NCBI GenBank assembly: GCA_910588015.1
Contig: CAJUOK010000006.1
Location: 62,424 to 84,020, forward strand
DNA: 21,597 nt
Reading direction: 5' to 3'
From: an uncultured Christensenellaceae bacterium
GTDB taxonomy: Bacteria; Bacillota; Clostridia; Christensenellales; UBA3700
Under the pieces are notes generated by a model. It did not search any database and was not told where the DNA came from. It saw nothing but the letters and a program-made list of their open reading frames with translations. Position numbers and translations under genes: made by a program. The stretch's first letter is position 1; each line of letters opens with the position of its first letter. This document shows, piece by piece, positions 7,004 to 13,100 of this stretch.

Positions 7004-7993
7004 ATGGATTACAGCAAATACTATCTCAAAAATTATCTAAAAAATTTAAACGGAGAAGAGCGGCGCGAAGAGGGGAATTCCGTCGGCGATTTGCCCGACG
7101 GCGAGCGCAGTCGCTCTTTTGAATCGGAGGAACAAAATTTTGACAGAGAAGTCGAAATCGAAGTGACTCCGCAGTTGACGGGAATGGTGCAGACCAATTA
7201 CCGTGTCGACGACTACGAATCGCCCATTATAGATATAATTCCGCAGTCCTACGACAGATACGGCGCGCGTCGAAAGGGGTGGCTGATGACTCTTGCTATT
7301 ATAACCTGCGTGTTGCTGACGGTGGTTGTGGGCGATTTTGCCACAGGAGGAGCGTTGCTTGCGGGAATCGGCGGAGCAAAGCAGGATAAAGCAATGCCTA
7401 CGGTGAGTTATTACGCGGTTGTTTTAAAGACTTGCGACAGTTATTCTGTCGCCAGAATGTATGCCGAGCAACAGAGGTTGAGGGGCGGCGCAGGATTCAT
7501 ATTGAAAGAAAACGAAAAGTATGCTCTTGTGGGAGATATATACGACGATTTGGGAGACGCCAACAGCGTTGTCGAAGACAATGAGGGGAGCAGAATAGTA
7601 AATATAGAAATAAAAGAGGTTGATTTCGATACTTTATTCGAGGGAAGTTCTCAACTTCTCAAAAGTATGGGTGGATATAGCGGCAGCATTGTTACGCAAT
7701 TGGCGGTAGTTGCCGACGAATTGAGCGGCTCTGAAATAGACAAGGCAAAGGCATTGGAAAAAATCGAAGGTATCAAAGAGAATCTGAAGATGCAATACGA
7801 CGAGCTTTCTGCGGAGGTTGGCGAAAACAAAAATGTCGCGCTATTAGTCGCTGACGTCAACGCTACGTTGGGAATACTGGAAAATCTTTTGAACTCAAGC
7901 GTATCCAGACCTAATCTTGTCTGCGATATCAGATATTCGAAAGTGCAGATAATAGTAAATTACCGCCAACTGGTATCGACGTTGAGCAACTGA
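7004..7993 (+). CDS. single-pass membrane protein with a SPOR-like extracytoplasmic domain
   Basis: This 329-residue protein has an acidic, probably disordered cytoplasmic N-terminus (1-88), a transmembrane helix at about 92-110 after ARRKGW, and an extracytoplasmic part. Residues 135-200 (SYYAVVLKTCDSYSVARMYAEQQRLRGGAG..., KYALVGDIYDDLGDA) follow the SPOR pattern: a Y-x-V strand, an A-rich helix, a G-x-A/G turn, and a Y-x-L-V-G-x-Y strand. SPOR domains bind denuded peptidoglycan at division or spore-engulfment sites. Residues 210-300 are predominantly helical, and the last 25 residues form strands. No Shine-Dalgarno precedes the ATG, so translation may be leaderless. I see no better start in frame. 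The exact name is not recognised; SPOR assignment is from pattern only. Confidence 0.6.
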   Translation: MDYSKYYLKNYLKNLNGEERREEGNSVGDLPDGERSRSFESEEQNFDREVEIEVTPQLTGMVQTNYRVDDYESPIIDIIPQSYDRYGARRKGWLMTLAIITCVLLTVVVGDFATGGALLAGIGGAKQDKAMPTVSYYAVVLKTCDSYSVARMYAEQQRLRGGAGFILKENEKYALVGDIYDDLGDANSVVEDNEGSRIVNIEIKEVDFDTLFEGSSQLLKSMGGYSGSIVTQLAVVADELSGSEIDKAKALEKIEGIKENLKMQYDELSAEVGENKNVALLVADVNATLGILENLLNSSVSRPNLVCDIRYSKVQIIVNYRQLVSTLSN

Positions 7994-8010
7994 CGTATAT
8001 ATTCTTAATA

Positions 8011-8049
8011 AAAACGGCGCTTTGTTAAAAACTCGGCGCCGCTTTTTTT
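8011..8049. terminator. bidirectional terminator between the SPOR-like gene and the NYN gene
   Basis: CGGCGC at 8015-8020 pairs with GCGCCG at 8036-8041 around a 15-base loop. It is flanked by AAAA on the left and CTTTTTTT on the right, so it has U-tracts in both directions between two convergent genes. The right part overlaps the last codon region of the minus-strand gene. Confidence 0.75.
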
Positions 8050-8962
8050 AAACGTTTGTTTTTTCTTTTATCAAATAATATACGATATTGCTATTTGGGT
8101 CTGTCTGCGGTTGAGGTTTAACTTCGAAGTCTTCGCAAGACTTGAACAACGCGCTTAATTTTGAGAAACCGTAGTTTCTGCTATCGAAGTCGCTGTATAA
8201 TTTATACAGCCAATTGCCTATATCGGCAAGACTTGCCCAGCCGTCTTCGTCCGCAAGTTCGGGCAATATCTCTGTTTTTATCAGTTGAGTTATGCTCTCA
8301 AGCGGCATTAACGTCGGAGTATCTGTAGATTTTTCCTCTATGTCGTCGCTAATAATTTGTTCAGCTTTTTCGTTTTGGTTTTCGGCGATAACTTCTTCAG
8401 CTTGTTCTTTTACCTTTTTGGCAGTCTTTTTTGGTTTTTCGGTTTTTTCTGATTTTTTATCTACTTTCTTATCAATCTTTTTATCGCTTTGCTGTTTTTT
8501 GTCCGAGCTCTTGTTTAAAACGTCAAGCAAAATAAACTTTTCGCAAGATTTTCTAAAAGCAAGCGGCGTTTTTTCTTCGCCCATTCCTATTACCAACATT
8601 CCCGCTTCTCTTAATCTCGAAGCAAGTTTTGTAAAGTCGCTGTCGGAGGATACTATACAAAAGCCTTCTACGTTACCCGAATAGAGTATATCCATAGCAT
8701 CTATTACCAAAGTTATATCCGAAGAGTTTTTGCCTGCGTTTTTATTGTTGTGAGAAGTGTTGGAGTACTGTTGGATAGGCGTAAGCGAATATTTGAGCAT
8801 ATCTTCGCTTGTCCAACTGATGGTCCTTGAAGTAAAATCTCCGTATATTCTTCTGTACGTCGTCGTACCGTATTTTGCCAGTTCGTTCATTATCGTTTTA
8901 CGATAGTTTCTGGATATATTTTCGGCGTCTATCAGCAACGCGATTTTTTTATCTTGATTCAT
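8048..8962 (-). CDS. NYN-domain (LabA-like PIN-fold) protein with C-terminal OST-HTH/LOTUS domain
   Basis: This 304-residue protein has an N-terminal NYN domain (about 5-148). The acidic metal-site residues sit in the expected order: LLIDAEN (Asp12), SSDITLVIDAMD (Asp82, Asp87) and CIVSSDSDFTKLASRLREAG (Asp107, Asp109). NYN domains are PIN-fold nucleases acting on RNA. A lysine- and glutamate-rich linker (150-215) leads to a C-terminal domain (220-300: LESITQLIKTEILPEL, GWASLADIGNWLYKLY, NYGFSKLSALFKSC, FEVK). This matches the OST-HTH/LOTUS fold, an RNA-binding winged helix found fused to NYN domains in many bacteria. AGGAGA is just upstream of the ATG. It is transcribed in the same direction as the SRP RNA located immediately upstream, but the SRP terminator intervenes. 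Target RNA is unknown. Confidence 0.85.
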   Translation of the reverse strand: MNQDKKIALLIDAENISRNYRKTIMNELAKYGTTTYRRIYGDFTSRTISWTSEDMLKYSLTPIQQYSNTSHNNKNAGKNSSDITLVIDAMDILYSGNVEGFCIVSSDSDFTKLASRLREAGMLVIGMGEEKTPLAFRKSCEKFILLDVLNKSSDKKQQSDKKIDKKVDKKSEKTEKPKKTAKKVKEQAEEVIAENQNEKAEQIISDDIEEKSTDTPTLMPLESITQLIKTEILPELADEDGWASLADIGNWLYKLYSDFDSRNYGFSKLSALFKSCEDFEVKPQPQTDPNSNIVYYLIKEKTNV

Positions 8963-9025
8963 ATTTCTCCTATTTTGAGCCGTATCATATGTATAATCGA
9001 CATATACGCGGTCTTTTATTATAAA

Positions 9026-9057
9026 TTTAAAAGTAAAGCCACCTTGATTGAGGTGGC
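9026..9057 (-). terminator. intrinsic terminator of the SRP RNA gene
   Basis: On the minus strand GCCACCT (9057-9051) pairs with AGGTGGC (9044-9038) around a 6-base loop, followed by TTTACTTTT. It lies just after the 3' end of the SRP RNA. Confidence 0.85.
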
Positions 9058-9069
9058 GATTCTCTCTAA

Positions 9070-9339
9070 AAAACTGCGCATCTGATTTCGACAGTGGCTA
9101 CCCAAGCGTAACCCGAACAGTTGACTCCTCCAAAGCTACCTTATGGCACATCAAACGGTCTGCTTAATGCTGCTACGGTCAAGTCCTGACATGGTTCACA
9201 GTGAATGATTGCACAAGACCTTGGTATCAACGTTACTTATTCGAGGCAGACCTCACATAGTCAAAGCCTATATCAGCGTTCAGTCCTGCTGTTGCGGATT
9301 GCAGGTACAGGGCACCGCAAGCTCCCCACCTAGCGCAGC
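9070..9339 (-). ncRNA. ffs: large bacterial signal recognition particle RNA (4.5S/6S-like scRNA with Alu domain)
   Basis: This RNA of about 270 bases binds Ffh and directs nascent membrane and secreted proteins to FtsY and SecYEG. Read on the minus strand, the 5' part carries the Alu-domain signature CTAGGTGGGGAGCTTGCGGTGCCCTGTACC as consecutive segments (9332-9303), typical of Clostridia and Bacilli. The S-domain core is GTCAGG ... AGCAGC (9190-9185 and 9174-9169), the Ffh-binding symmetric loop. The terminal helix closes as CTGCGC (9338-9333) with GCGCAG (9079-9074). A consensus-like promoter lies directly upstream and a terminator directly downstream. The apical loop between the two S-domain strands reads AC-TTGACC-GT, not the usual TCC-GGAA-GGA. 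Ends are estimated to within about 5-10 bases. No coding gene is expected here. Confidence 0.93.
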
Positions 9340-9345
9340 ATTATC

Positions 9346-9374
9346 AGTATAATTTAAATTATTGAAAAAGTCAA
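9346..9374 (-). promoter_or_regulatory. sigma-A promoter of the SRP RNA
   Basis: On the minus strand TTGACT (9374-9369), 17 bases, TATACT (9351-9346). The start would be near 9339, the 5' end of the RNA. Confidence 0.88.
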
Positions 9375-9524
9375 GGCGTAATTGTATTTTTATTTTACAA
9401 CGACAATAAAGACGTAAAAATGTCATAATTATTTAAATTATTTTGCTCCTATCTCAAAATTACCAAATAAAGTTATATTTCTATATCTTTTCTAATACAA
9501 TTTAATGTCGGAAAAATTATATCG

Positions 9525-9538
9525 ACGCAATTTTGCGT
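9525..9538. repeat. inverted repeat upstream of the pdaB-like gene
   Basis: ACGCAA-TT-TTGCGT, a perfect 6-base inverted repeat with a 2-base centre. It lies 23 bases upstream of the tandem 0A-like boxes and could be an operator. The rest of 9375-9560 is AT-rich with nothing else I can identify. Confidence 0.4.
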
Positions 9539-9560
9539 GCAAAATACGTCAATAGTCGGA

Positions 9561-9600
9561 TTTCGACAAAAATCGACAAATTTCTACAAAAGCTTACAAA
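9561..9600 (-). promoter_or_regulatory. tandem Spo0A-like (0A) boxes at 10-base spacing
   Basis: Four consecutive 10-base units end in ACAAA: TTTCGACAAA, AATCGACAAA, TTTCTACAAA, AGCTTACAAA. On the minus strand the first contains TGTCGAA, the exact 0A-box core; the second (TGTCGAT) and third (TGTAGAA) differ at one position and the fourth is weaker. Ten-base spacing equals the spacing of Spo0A dimers on tandem boxes. A possible extended -10 (TG-T-TATTAT, 9618-9626) lies downstream, placing the boxes just upstream of the -35 position. Confidence 0.55.
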
Positions 9601-9641
9601 TTTAGCAAAGAAGAAAATGTTATTATCAAGGGGCAAGAAAA

Positions 9642-10406
9642 ATGTTTTATTCGGTAAAGAGAAAAACAATTGTAGCAGTGATAGCCGTTCTTGTATTGGC
9701 GGCTGTCTGTATGACGGGAATGGCAAACGAACAGGTGAGCGCGGTATTTAATAATCGCAGCTTGCGAAAGGTGCCGGTATACGGAGTGGATACGCAAGAA
9801 AAAGTTGTCGCATTGACGTTTGACGCGGCTTGGGGAGCCGATAAGACGCAGGGGATATTGGATATATTGGACAAACACGGAGTTGACGGAACGTTCTTTT
9901 TGGTTGGTTTTTGGATAGATAAATATCCGGAAATGGTCAAAAAAATCGCCGAAAGCGGTTGCGATATCGGCAATCATAGCAATAATCACCTCAATATGAG
10001 CACGTTGAGCAAAGATAAGATTGCAGAAGAACTGGATTACGTTACAAATCAAGTTAAAGATTTGACGGGAGCGCAAACAAAGTTTTTTAGACCGCCTTTC
10101 GGAGATTATAACAACGCGCTTTTGGAAGTTGTAGAAGAAAAGGGTATGATAGGCGTGCAATGGACGGTTGATTCTTTGGACTGGAAGGGGTTGAGCGCAA
10201 CTGAAATACTGTCGCGTGTAAATAAAGGAGTAAAAAACGGTTCGATTATTCTCTTTCATAACAATAGCGACAATATATTGGAGGCTTTACCTTTGGTAAT
10301 TGCCAACCTAAAAAATCAAGGATATAAGATGGTAAAACTGTCGGAGCTGATTTATCAAGACGCTTACAGCATTGACAGTAACGGCATACAGCATAAAGTG
10401 AGTTAA
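9642..10406 (+). CDS. pdaB: polysaccharide deacetylase, PdaB-type sporulation family
   Basis: This 254-residue protein matches the length of Bacillus PdaB. Residues 8-28 are a signal/anchor helix, and a NodB (CE4) domain fills about 54-245. Motifs in order: ALTFDAAWG with the general base Asp61, NHSNNH with zinc ligands His112 and His116, FRPPFGDYN (149-157), VDSLDWKG (176-183) and ILFHNN with His206. The second Asp of the usual TFDDG motif is replaced, which is normal for the PdaB branch (TFDxxWG). Members remove acetyl groups from peptidoglycan, and PdaB is needed for spore maintenance. AAGGGG at 9628-9633 precedes the ATG. Upstream tandem 0A-like boxes fit sporulation control. The precise substrate is not shown by the sequence. 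The next gene, SSB-like, begins 47 bases downstream, with no terminator between. Confidence 0.88.
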   Translation: MFYSVKRKTIVAVIAVLVLAAVCMTGMANEQVSAVFNNRSLRKVPVYGVDTQEKVVALTFDAAWGADKTQGILDILDKHGVDGTFFLVGFWIDKYPEMVKKIAESGCDIGNHSNNHLNMSTLSKDKIAEELDYVTNQVKDLTGAQTKFFRPPFGDYNNALLEVVEEKGMIGVQWTVDSLDWKGLSATEILSRVNKGVKNGSIILFHNNSDNILEALPLVIANLKNQGYKMVKLSELIYQDAYSIDSNGIQHKVS

Positions 10407-10453
10407 ATATAGAAATACGTTGTTTATACAATAAAACACAATTGGAGGTAGAT

Positions 10454-11116
10454 ATGAACTACGAACAGATGAACAACAATAAATTGCAATTAATCGGCAC
10501 TGTGGTAAAAGAGCCGGTTTACACCCACGAAGTATTCGGAGAAGGCTTTTACGAAACTGTTGTGGCAGTCCCAAGACTGTCTGAGCAAAAGGACTATATT
10601 CCCATAACCATTTCTGATAGACTGCTTGCAAGGCACGAAGTGCAGGTAGGAGATAGGATAAATCTCGTAGGGCAGTTCAGAAGTTACAATAAAATAGACG
10701 GAGAACGCTCTAAATTGCTGTTGACGGCTTTTGTAAGGGATTTATTGCCTATGGACGAAACGGTATCTCCCAACAATATCGAGATAACGGGATACATATG
10801 CAAACAGCCGATATACAGAACGACTCCCTTCAAGAGAGAGATATGCGACGTTTTGATAGCCGTCAACAGGGCATATAATAAATCGGACTATATTCCTTGC
10901 ATTATGTGGGGAAGAAACGCTCGCTTTGTACAGAATATGAAAGTCGGAGAAAAGCTGACCGTAGTAGGCAGAATACAAAGCAGAACTTATGTCAAAAATC
11001 TCGGCGATGAAAAAAGCGAAGAGAGGGTTGCCTATGAAGTATCGGTAAGCAAAATCAATCCGCTGGACCGCGATTCGTTTGACGCTATGGAAATTGCAAG
11101 CGCAGAAATTGAGTAA
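10454..11116 (+). CDS. tandem OB-fold single-stranded DNA-binding protein-like
   Basis: This 220-residue protein consists of two OB-folds. The second (about 106-202) is recognisably SSB: IEITGYICKQPIYRTTPF, DVLIAVNRAYNKSDYIPCIMWGRNARFVQNMKVGEKLTVVGRIQSRTYV. The first (about 8-98) has the same plan in diverged form: KLQLIGTVVKEPVYTH, YETVVAVPRLSEQKDYIPITIS, HEVQVGDRINLVGQFRSYN. It ends AMEIASAEIE and lacks the glycine-rich linker and acidic DDDIPF-type tip that recruits partners in the main SSB. It is therefore probably an accessory SSB-like protein and not the essential SSB. The start at 10454 is set by GGAGG at 10444-10448; an in-frame ATG at 10442 would overlap that site. It is close behind pdaB, and a promoter and possible ncRNA follow. 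Confidence 0.8.
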   Translation: MNYEQMNNNKLQLIGTVVKEPVYTHEVFGEGFYETVVAVPRLSEQKDYIPITISDRLLARHEVQVGDRINLVGQFRSYNKIDGERSKLLLTAFVRDLLPMDETVSPNNIEITGYICKQPIYRTTPFKREICDVLIAVNRAYNKSDYIPCIMWGRNARFVQNMKVGEKLTVVGRIQSRTYVKNLGDEKSEERVAYEVSVSKINPLDRDSFDAMEIASAEIE

Positions 11117-11124
11117 AATTATTC

Positions 11125-11153
11125 TTGATTAAAGCACTTTGATTGAGTATAAT
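11125..11153 (+). promoter_or_regulatory. sigma-A-like promoter directly after the SSB-like gene
   Basis: TTGATT at 11125-11130 and TATAAT at 11148-11153 with a 17-base spacer, starting eight bases after the stop codon. The expected start is near 11160, exactly where an inverted repeat begins. Confidence 0.65.
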
Positions 11154-11159
11154 TACAAA

Positions 11160-11352
11160 TTAATGCGAATTATCTAATAAATCGCATTAAAATATAATCA
11201 TAAAGTATATTTCATCGTACTAAGCTAGAAGAAGTCGACTTTAGTATTCGTAGTTGATTTAAAATTACTTCCGCTAAATTTTAAATTAGGATTTTGTTAC
11301 AAAAGGTTGTGGTGAGACGGCATATCTTAACTTTTAAGATTGCCGTCTTTAT
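11160..11352 (+). ncRNA. candidate small RNA in the ssb-yggS intergenic region
   Basis: A promoter (11125-11153) and an intrinsic terminator (11316-11347 plus T-rich tail) bracket about 190 bases with no credible reading frame. The predicted 5' end forms TTAATGCGA / TCGCATTAA (11160-11168 with 11182-11190). A middle element pairs TACTAA (11219-11224) with TTAGTA (11242-11247) around the palindrome AAGTCGACTT. I match it to no known RNA family; 6S RNA was considered and does not fit because the ends do not pair. Part of the 549-base gap between the SSB-like gene and yggS. The remainder (11353-11600) is AT-rich, with a short inverted repeat TCGATA/TATCGA at 11454-11469 and nothing else I can support. 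Confidence 0.4.
11316..11352 (+). terminator. intrinsic terminator in the ssb-yggS intergenic region
   Basis: GACGGCA-T-ATCTTAA (11316-11330) pairs with TTAAGAT-TGCCGTC (11334-11347) around CTT, one bulged T, then TTTATG and TTTTG. Confidence 0.75.
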
Positions 11353-11603
11353 GTTTTGTGCGCCGATATTTCAAGGCAAGTTTTTATTGTGCATATTTGA
11401 TAATTTTCTGAATTATAAATGAATTCTTATTGCCATAGTTTAGTGTTTTGGATTCGATATTAGTATCGATATATTTTTATTACATTGTAGTGATATTAAT
11501 TGACAAATAAATAAAATATTATATGGATAAAATGGTACAAAATTTGGTTTGATATATTAATTTGCAAATGCTTTTCGCTTTGTTTATATTATATATTATT
11601 TTA

Positions 11604-11632
11604 TTTACATCTAAAAATTTTTATGTTATAAT
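11604..11632 (+). promoter_or_regulatory. sigma-A promoter of the yggS-sepF-lspA-rluD cluster
   Basis: TTTACA at 11604-11609, 17 bases, TATAAT at 11627-11632, with an extended -10 TG at 11624-11625. Start near 11639, giving a leader of about 27 bases. Confidence 0.85.
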
Positions 11633-11665
11633 AATAACTAATATAAGAGTTTACTTTGGAGAATT

Positions 11666-12379
11666 ATGAAATTCGAGCAAATCAGAGACAATATATCAGA
11701 GTGTTTGTCGCTTATCGAAGATGCTAAACTTAAAGCTGGCAGAAGCGATAAAGTTACGCTTATCGGCGCGACGAAAACTCAATCAAAAGAATTGATAGAA
11801 TATATTGACGCTAACGGACTTTTGACTGACGTCGGAGAGAATAGAGTTCAGGAGTTGGTGGAAAAATTCGAATTTGGTAAAAATCTAAAATGGCACTTAA
11901 TAGGTCAACTTCAGACCAACAAGGTCAAATATATAATCGATAAAACCGCGTTGATTCATTCTTTGGACAGGCAAAGTTTGGCGGACGAAATAGATAAGCA
12001 GGCTTTGAAGCATAATTTAATTGCCGACTGTCTTATAGAAGTCAATATGGGCAACGAAATATCCAAGGGCGGTATAGAAATCGAGAATATTTATCGGTTG
12101 CTTGAATACGTTGAGCAGAAGAAAAATATCAGATTAAGAGGTTTGATGACTGTTATGCCCAATTTGCAAGACAAAATTGCGCTAAAGAAGTTGTATGCTG
12201 ATTTCAACAAGCTTTATAGAGAATTTGCGGGTAAAGCGTCTGCGCGGCACAAAATCGACGTGCTGTCGTGCGGAATGACCAATGATTATCAAATGGCTAT
12301 AGAATACGGCGGAGCTACGATGGTTAGACTGGGAAGAGTGCTTTTCGGGGAACGGAATTATAATTTGGGAGATAGATAA
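11666..12379 (+). CDS. yggS: YggS/YlmE family PLP-binding protein (PLP homeostasis protein)
   Basis: This 237-residue single-domain fold-type III PLP protein has no enzyme activity known; the family buffers pyridoxal phosphate and amino/keto-acid pools. The PLP lysine is Lys37 in LIGATKTQS. Other landmarks are DVGENRVQEL (about 55-64), LKWHLIGQLQTNKVKYI, LIEVNMGNEISKGGI, LRGLMTVMP and the C-terminal LSCGMTNDYQMAIEYGGATMVRLGRVLFGER phosphate-binding segment. The length is typical. GGAG at 11657-11660 precedes the ATG. It ends one base before the sepF start, an arrangement (ylmE-sepF) conserved in many Firmicutes. Confidence 0.95.
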   Translation: MKFEQIRDNISECLSLIEDAKLKAGRSDKVTLIGATKTQSKELIEYIDANGLLTDVGENRVQELVEKFEFGKNLKWHLIGQLQTNKVKYIIDKTALIHSLDRQSLADEIDKQALKHNLIADCLIEVNMGNEISKGGIEIENIYRLLEYVEQKKNIRLRGLMTVMPNLQDKIALKKLYADFNKLYREFAGKASARHKIDVLSCGMTNDYQMAIEYGGATMVRLGRVLFGERNYNLGDR

Positions 12380-12380
12380 G

Positions 12381-13097
12381 ATGGATAGACGCGATTACAA
12401 CAACGAAGAAAGGGAAGTTTTTAACAACGACGGAAGAGGCGACGGCTTTATTCCGCGCAGAAGATTTAATTTTTCGCGAAGCGATTATCAAAATGTCTCC
12501 AATTCCGGCATAAATAACGGAGCTCAAGGCGGCGGACAAGTCTATCAACAGCCGTATTCGCCTTCCAATTATCAACCAAATCCGCAATATCAACCTCAAC
12601 AGCAACCTCCCGTCTATCCTCAACAACCGACTTATCAAGCGCCTCAATACGCGCCGCCGCAGTATTCTTCTCAATATGCGCCTCAGCCTAATATGCCAAA
12701 TTCATATCAGCAGCCTATGGGGCAGTCGGGGTATCAGTATCAAGACGACGGTATGGACTTTGACGCGAGGGGTCCGCAAATGGCGGAACCTCCCAAAAAG
12801 AAGGGGTTGTTTTCTTTTAGGAATAAAAAGCAAACGCAGTATTACAACGGCGATATGCAAAATATTCTGATAGTTACGCCTAAAACGCTGTCTGAAGTGC
12901 AGGATATAATTGACAATTTGCGCAACAGGCAAGCAATTATAGTGGAATTCAACCGAATCAACGAAAAATATGCGCAAAGAATATTGGATTTTCTCAACGG
13001 CGCAATATACGCCTTGGGCGGATGCGAGCAAAGAATCGCAGACAATATGTTCCTATTTACGCCGGGCGGAGTATCCATACAAGGACAGATTAAGTAA
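12381..13097 (+). CDS. sepF: cell division protein SepF with long disordered N-terminal region
   Basis: The C-terminal 80 residues (about 158-236) form the SepF domain: NILIVTPKTLSEVQDIIDNLRNRQAIIVEFNRINEKYAQRILDFLNGAIYALGGCEQRIADNMFLFTPGGVSI. SepF polymerises into rings that bundle and anchor FtsZ at the septum. Residues 1-157 are unusual: an acidic/asparagine-rich start, then a proline-, glutamine- and tyrosine-rich tract (55-120). The normal N-terminal amphipathic membrane helix is not at residue 1. A basic/hydrophobic PPKKKGLFSFRNKK patch at 137-150 just before the core may replace it. With 238 residues it is much longer than the roughly 150 of Bacillus SepF. The start overlaps the yggS end region (one base gap), with GGGAG at 12367-12371. 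Confidence 0.92.
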   Translation: MDRRDYNNEEREVFNNDGRGDGFIPRRRFNFSRSDYQNVSNSGINNGAQGGGQVYQQPYSPSNYQPNPQYQPQQQPPVYPQQPTYQAPQYAPPQYSSQYAPQPNMPNSYQQPMGQSGYQYQDDGMDFDARGPQMAEPPKKKGLFSFRNKKQTQYYNGDMQNILIVTPKTLSEVQDIIDNLRNRQAIIVEFNRINEKYAQRILDFLNGAIYALGGCEQRIADNMFLFTPGGVSIQGQIK

Positions 13098-13100
13098 ATT

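Noticed and set aside
9038..9340. Apparent cluster of inverted repeats that could suggest a tRNA array or CRISPR leader
   Set aside because: The Alu-domain signature, GTCAGG/AGCAGC core, promoter and terminator together identify it as SRP RNA. No tRNA cloverleaf and no regular repeats are present.
9642..10406. A defective deacetylase active site because of TFDAAWG in place of TFDDG
   Set aside because: PdaB-type deacetylases generally have TFDxxWG, and the His pair, RPPFG and C-terminal His are all intact.
11160..11352. 6S RNA (ssrS) identity for the intergenic element
   Set aside because: The 5' and 3' ends do not pair into the long rod with a central bubble expected of 6S RNA.
11302..11420. 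Short GTG-started frame (VVRRHILTFKIAVFMF...) after AAAGG at 11302
   Set aside because: It runs straight through the terminator hairpin and its codon content is random-looking; the SD-like match is weak and the hairpin explains the sequence better.
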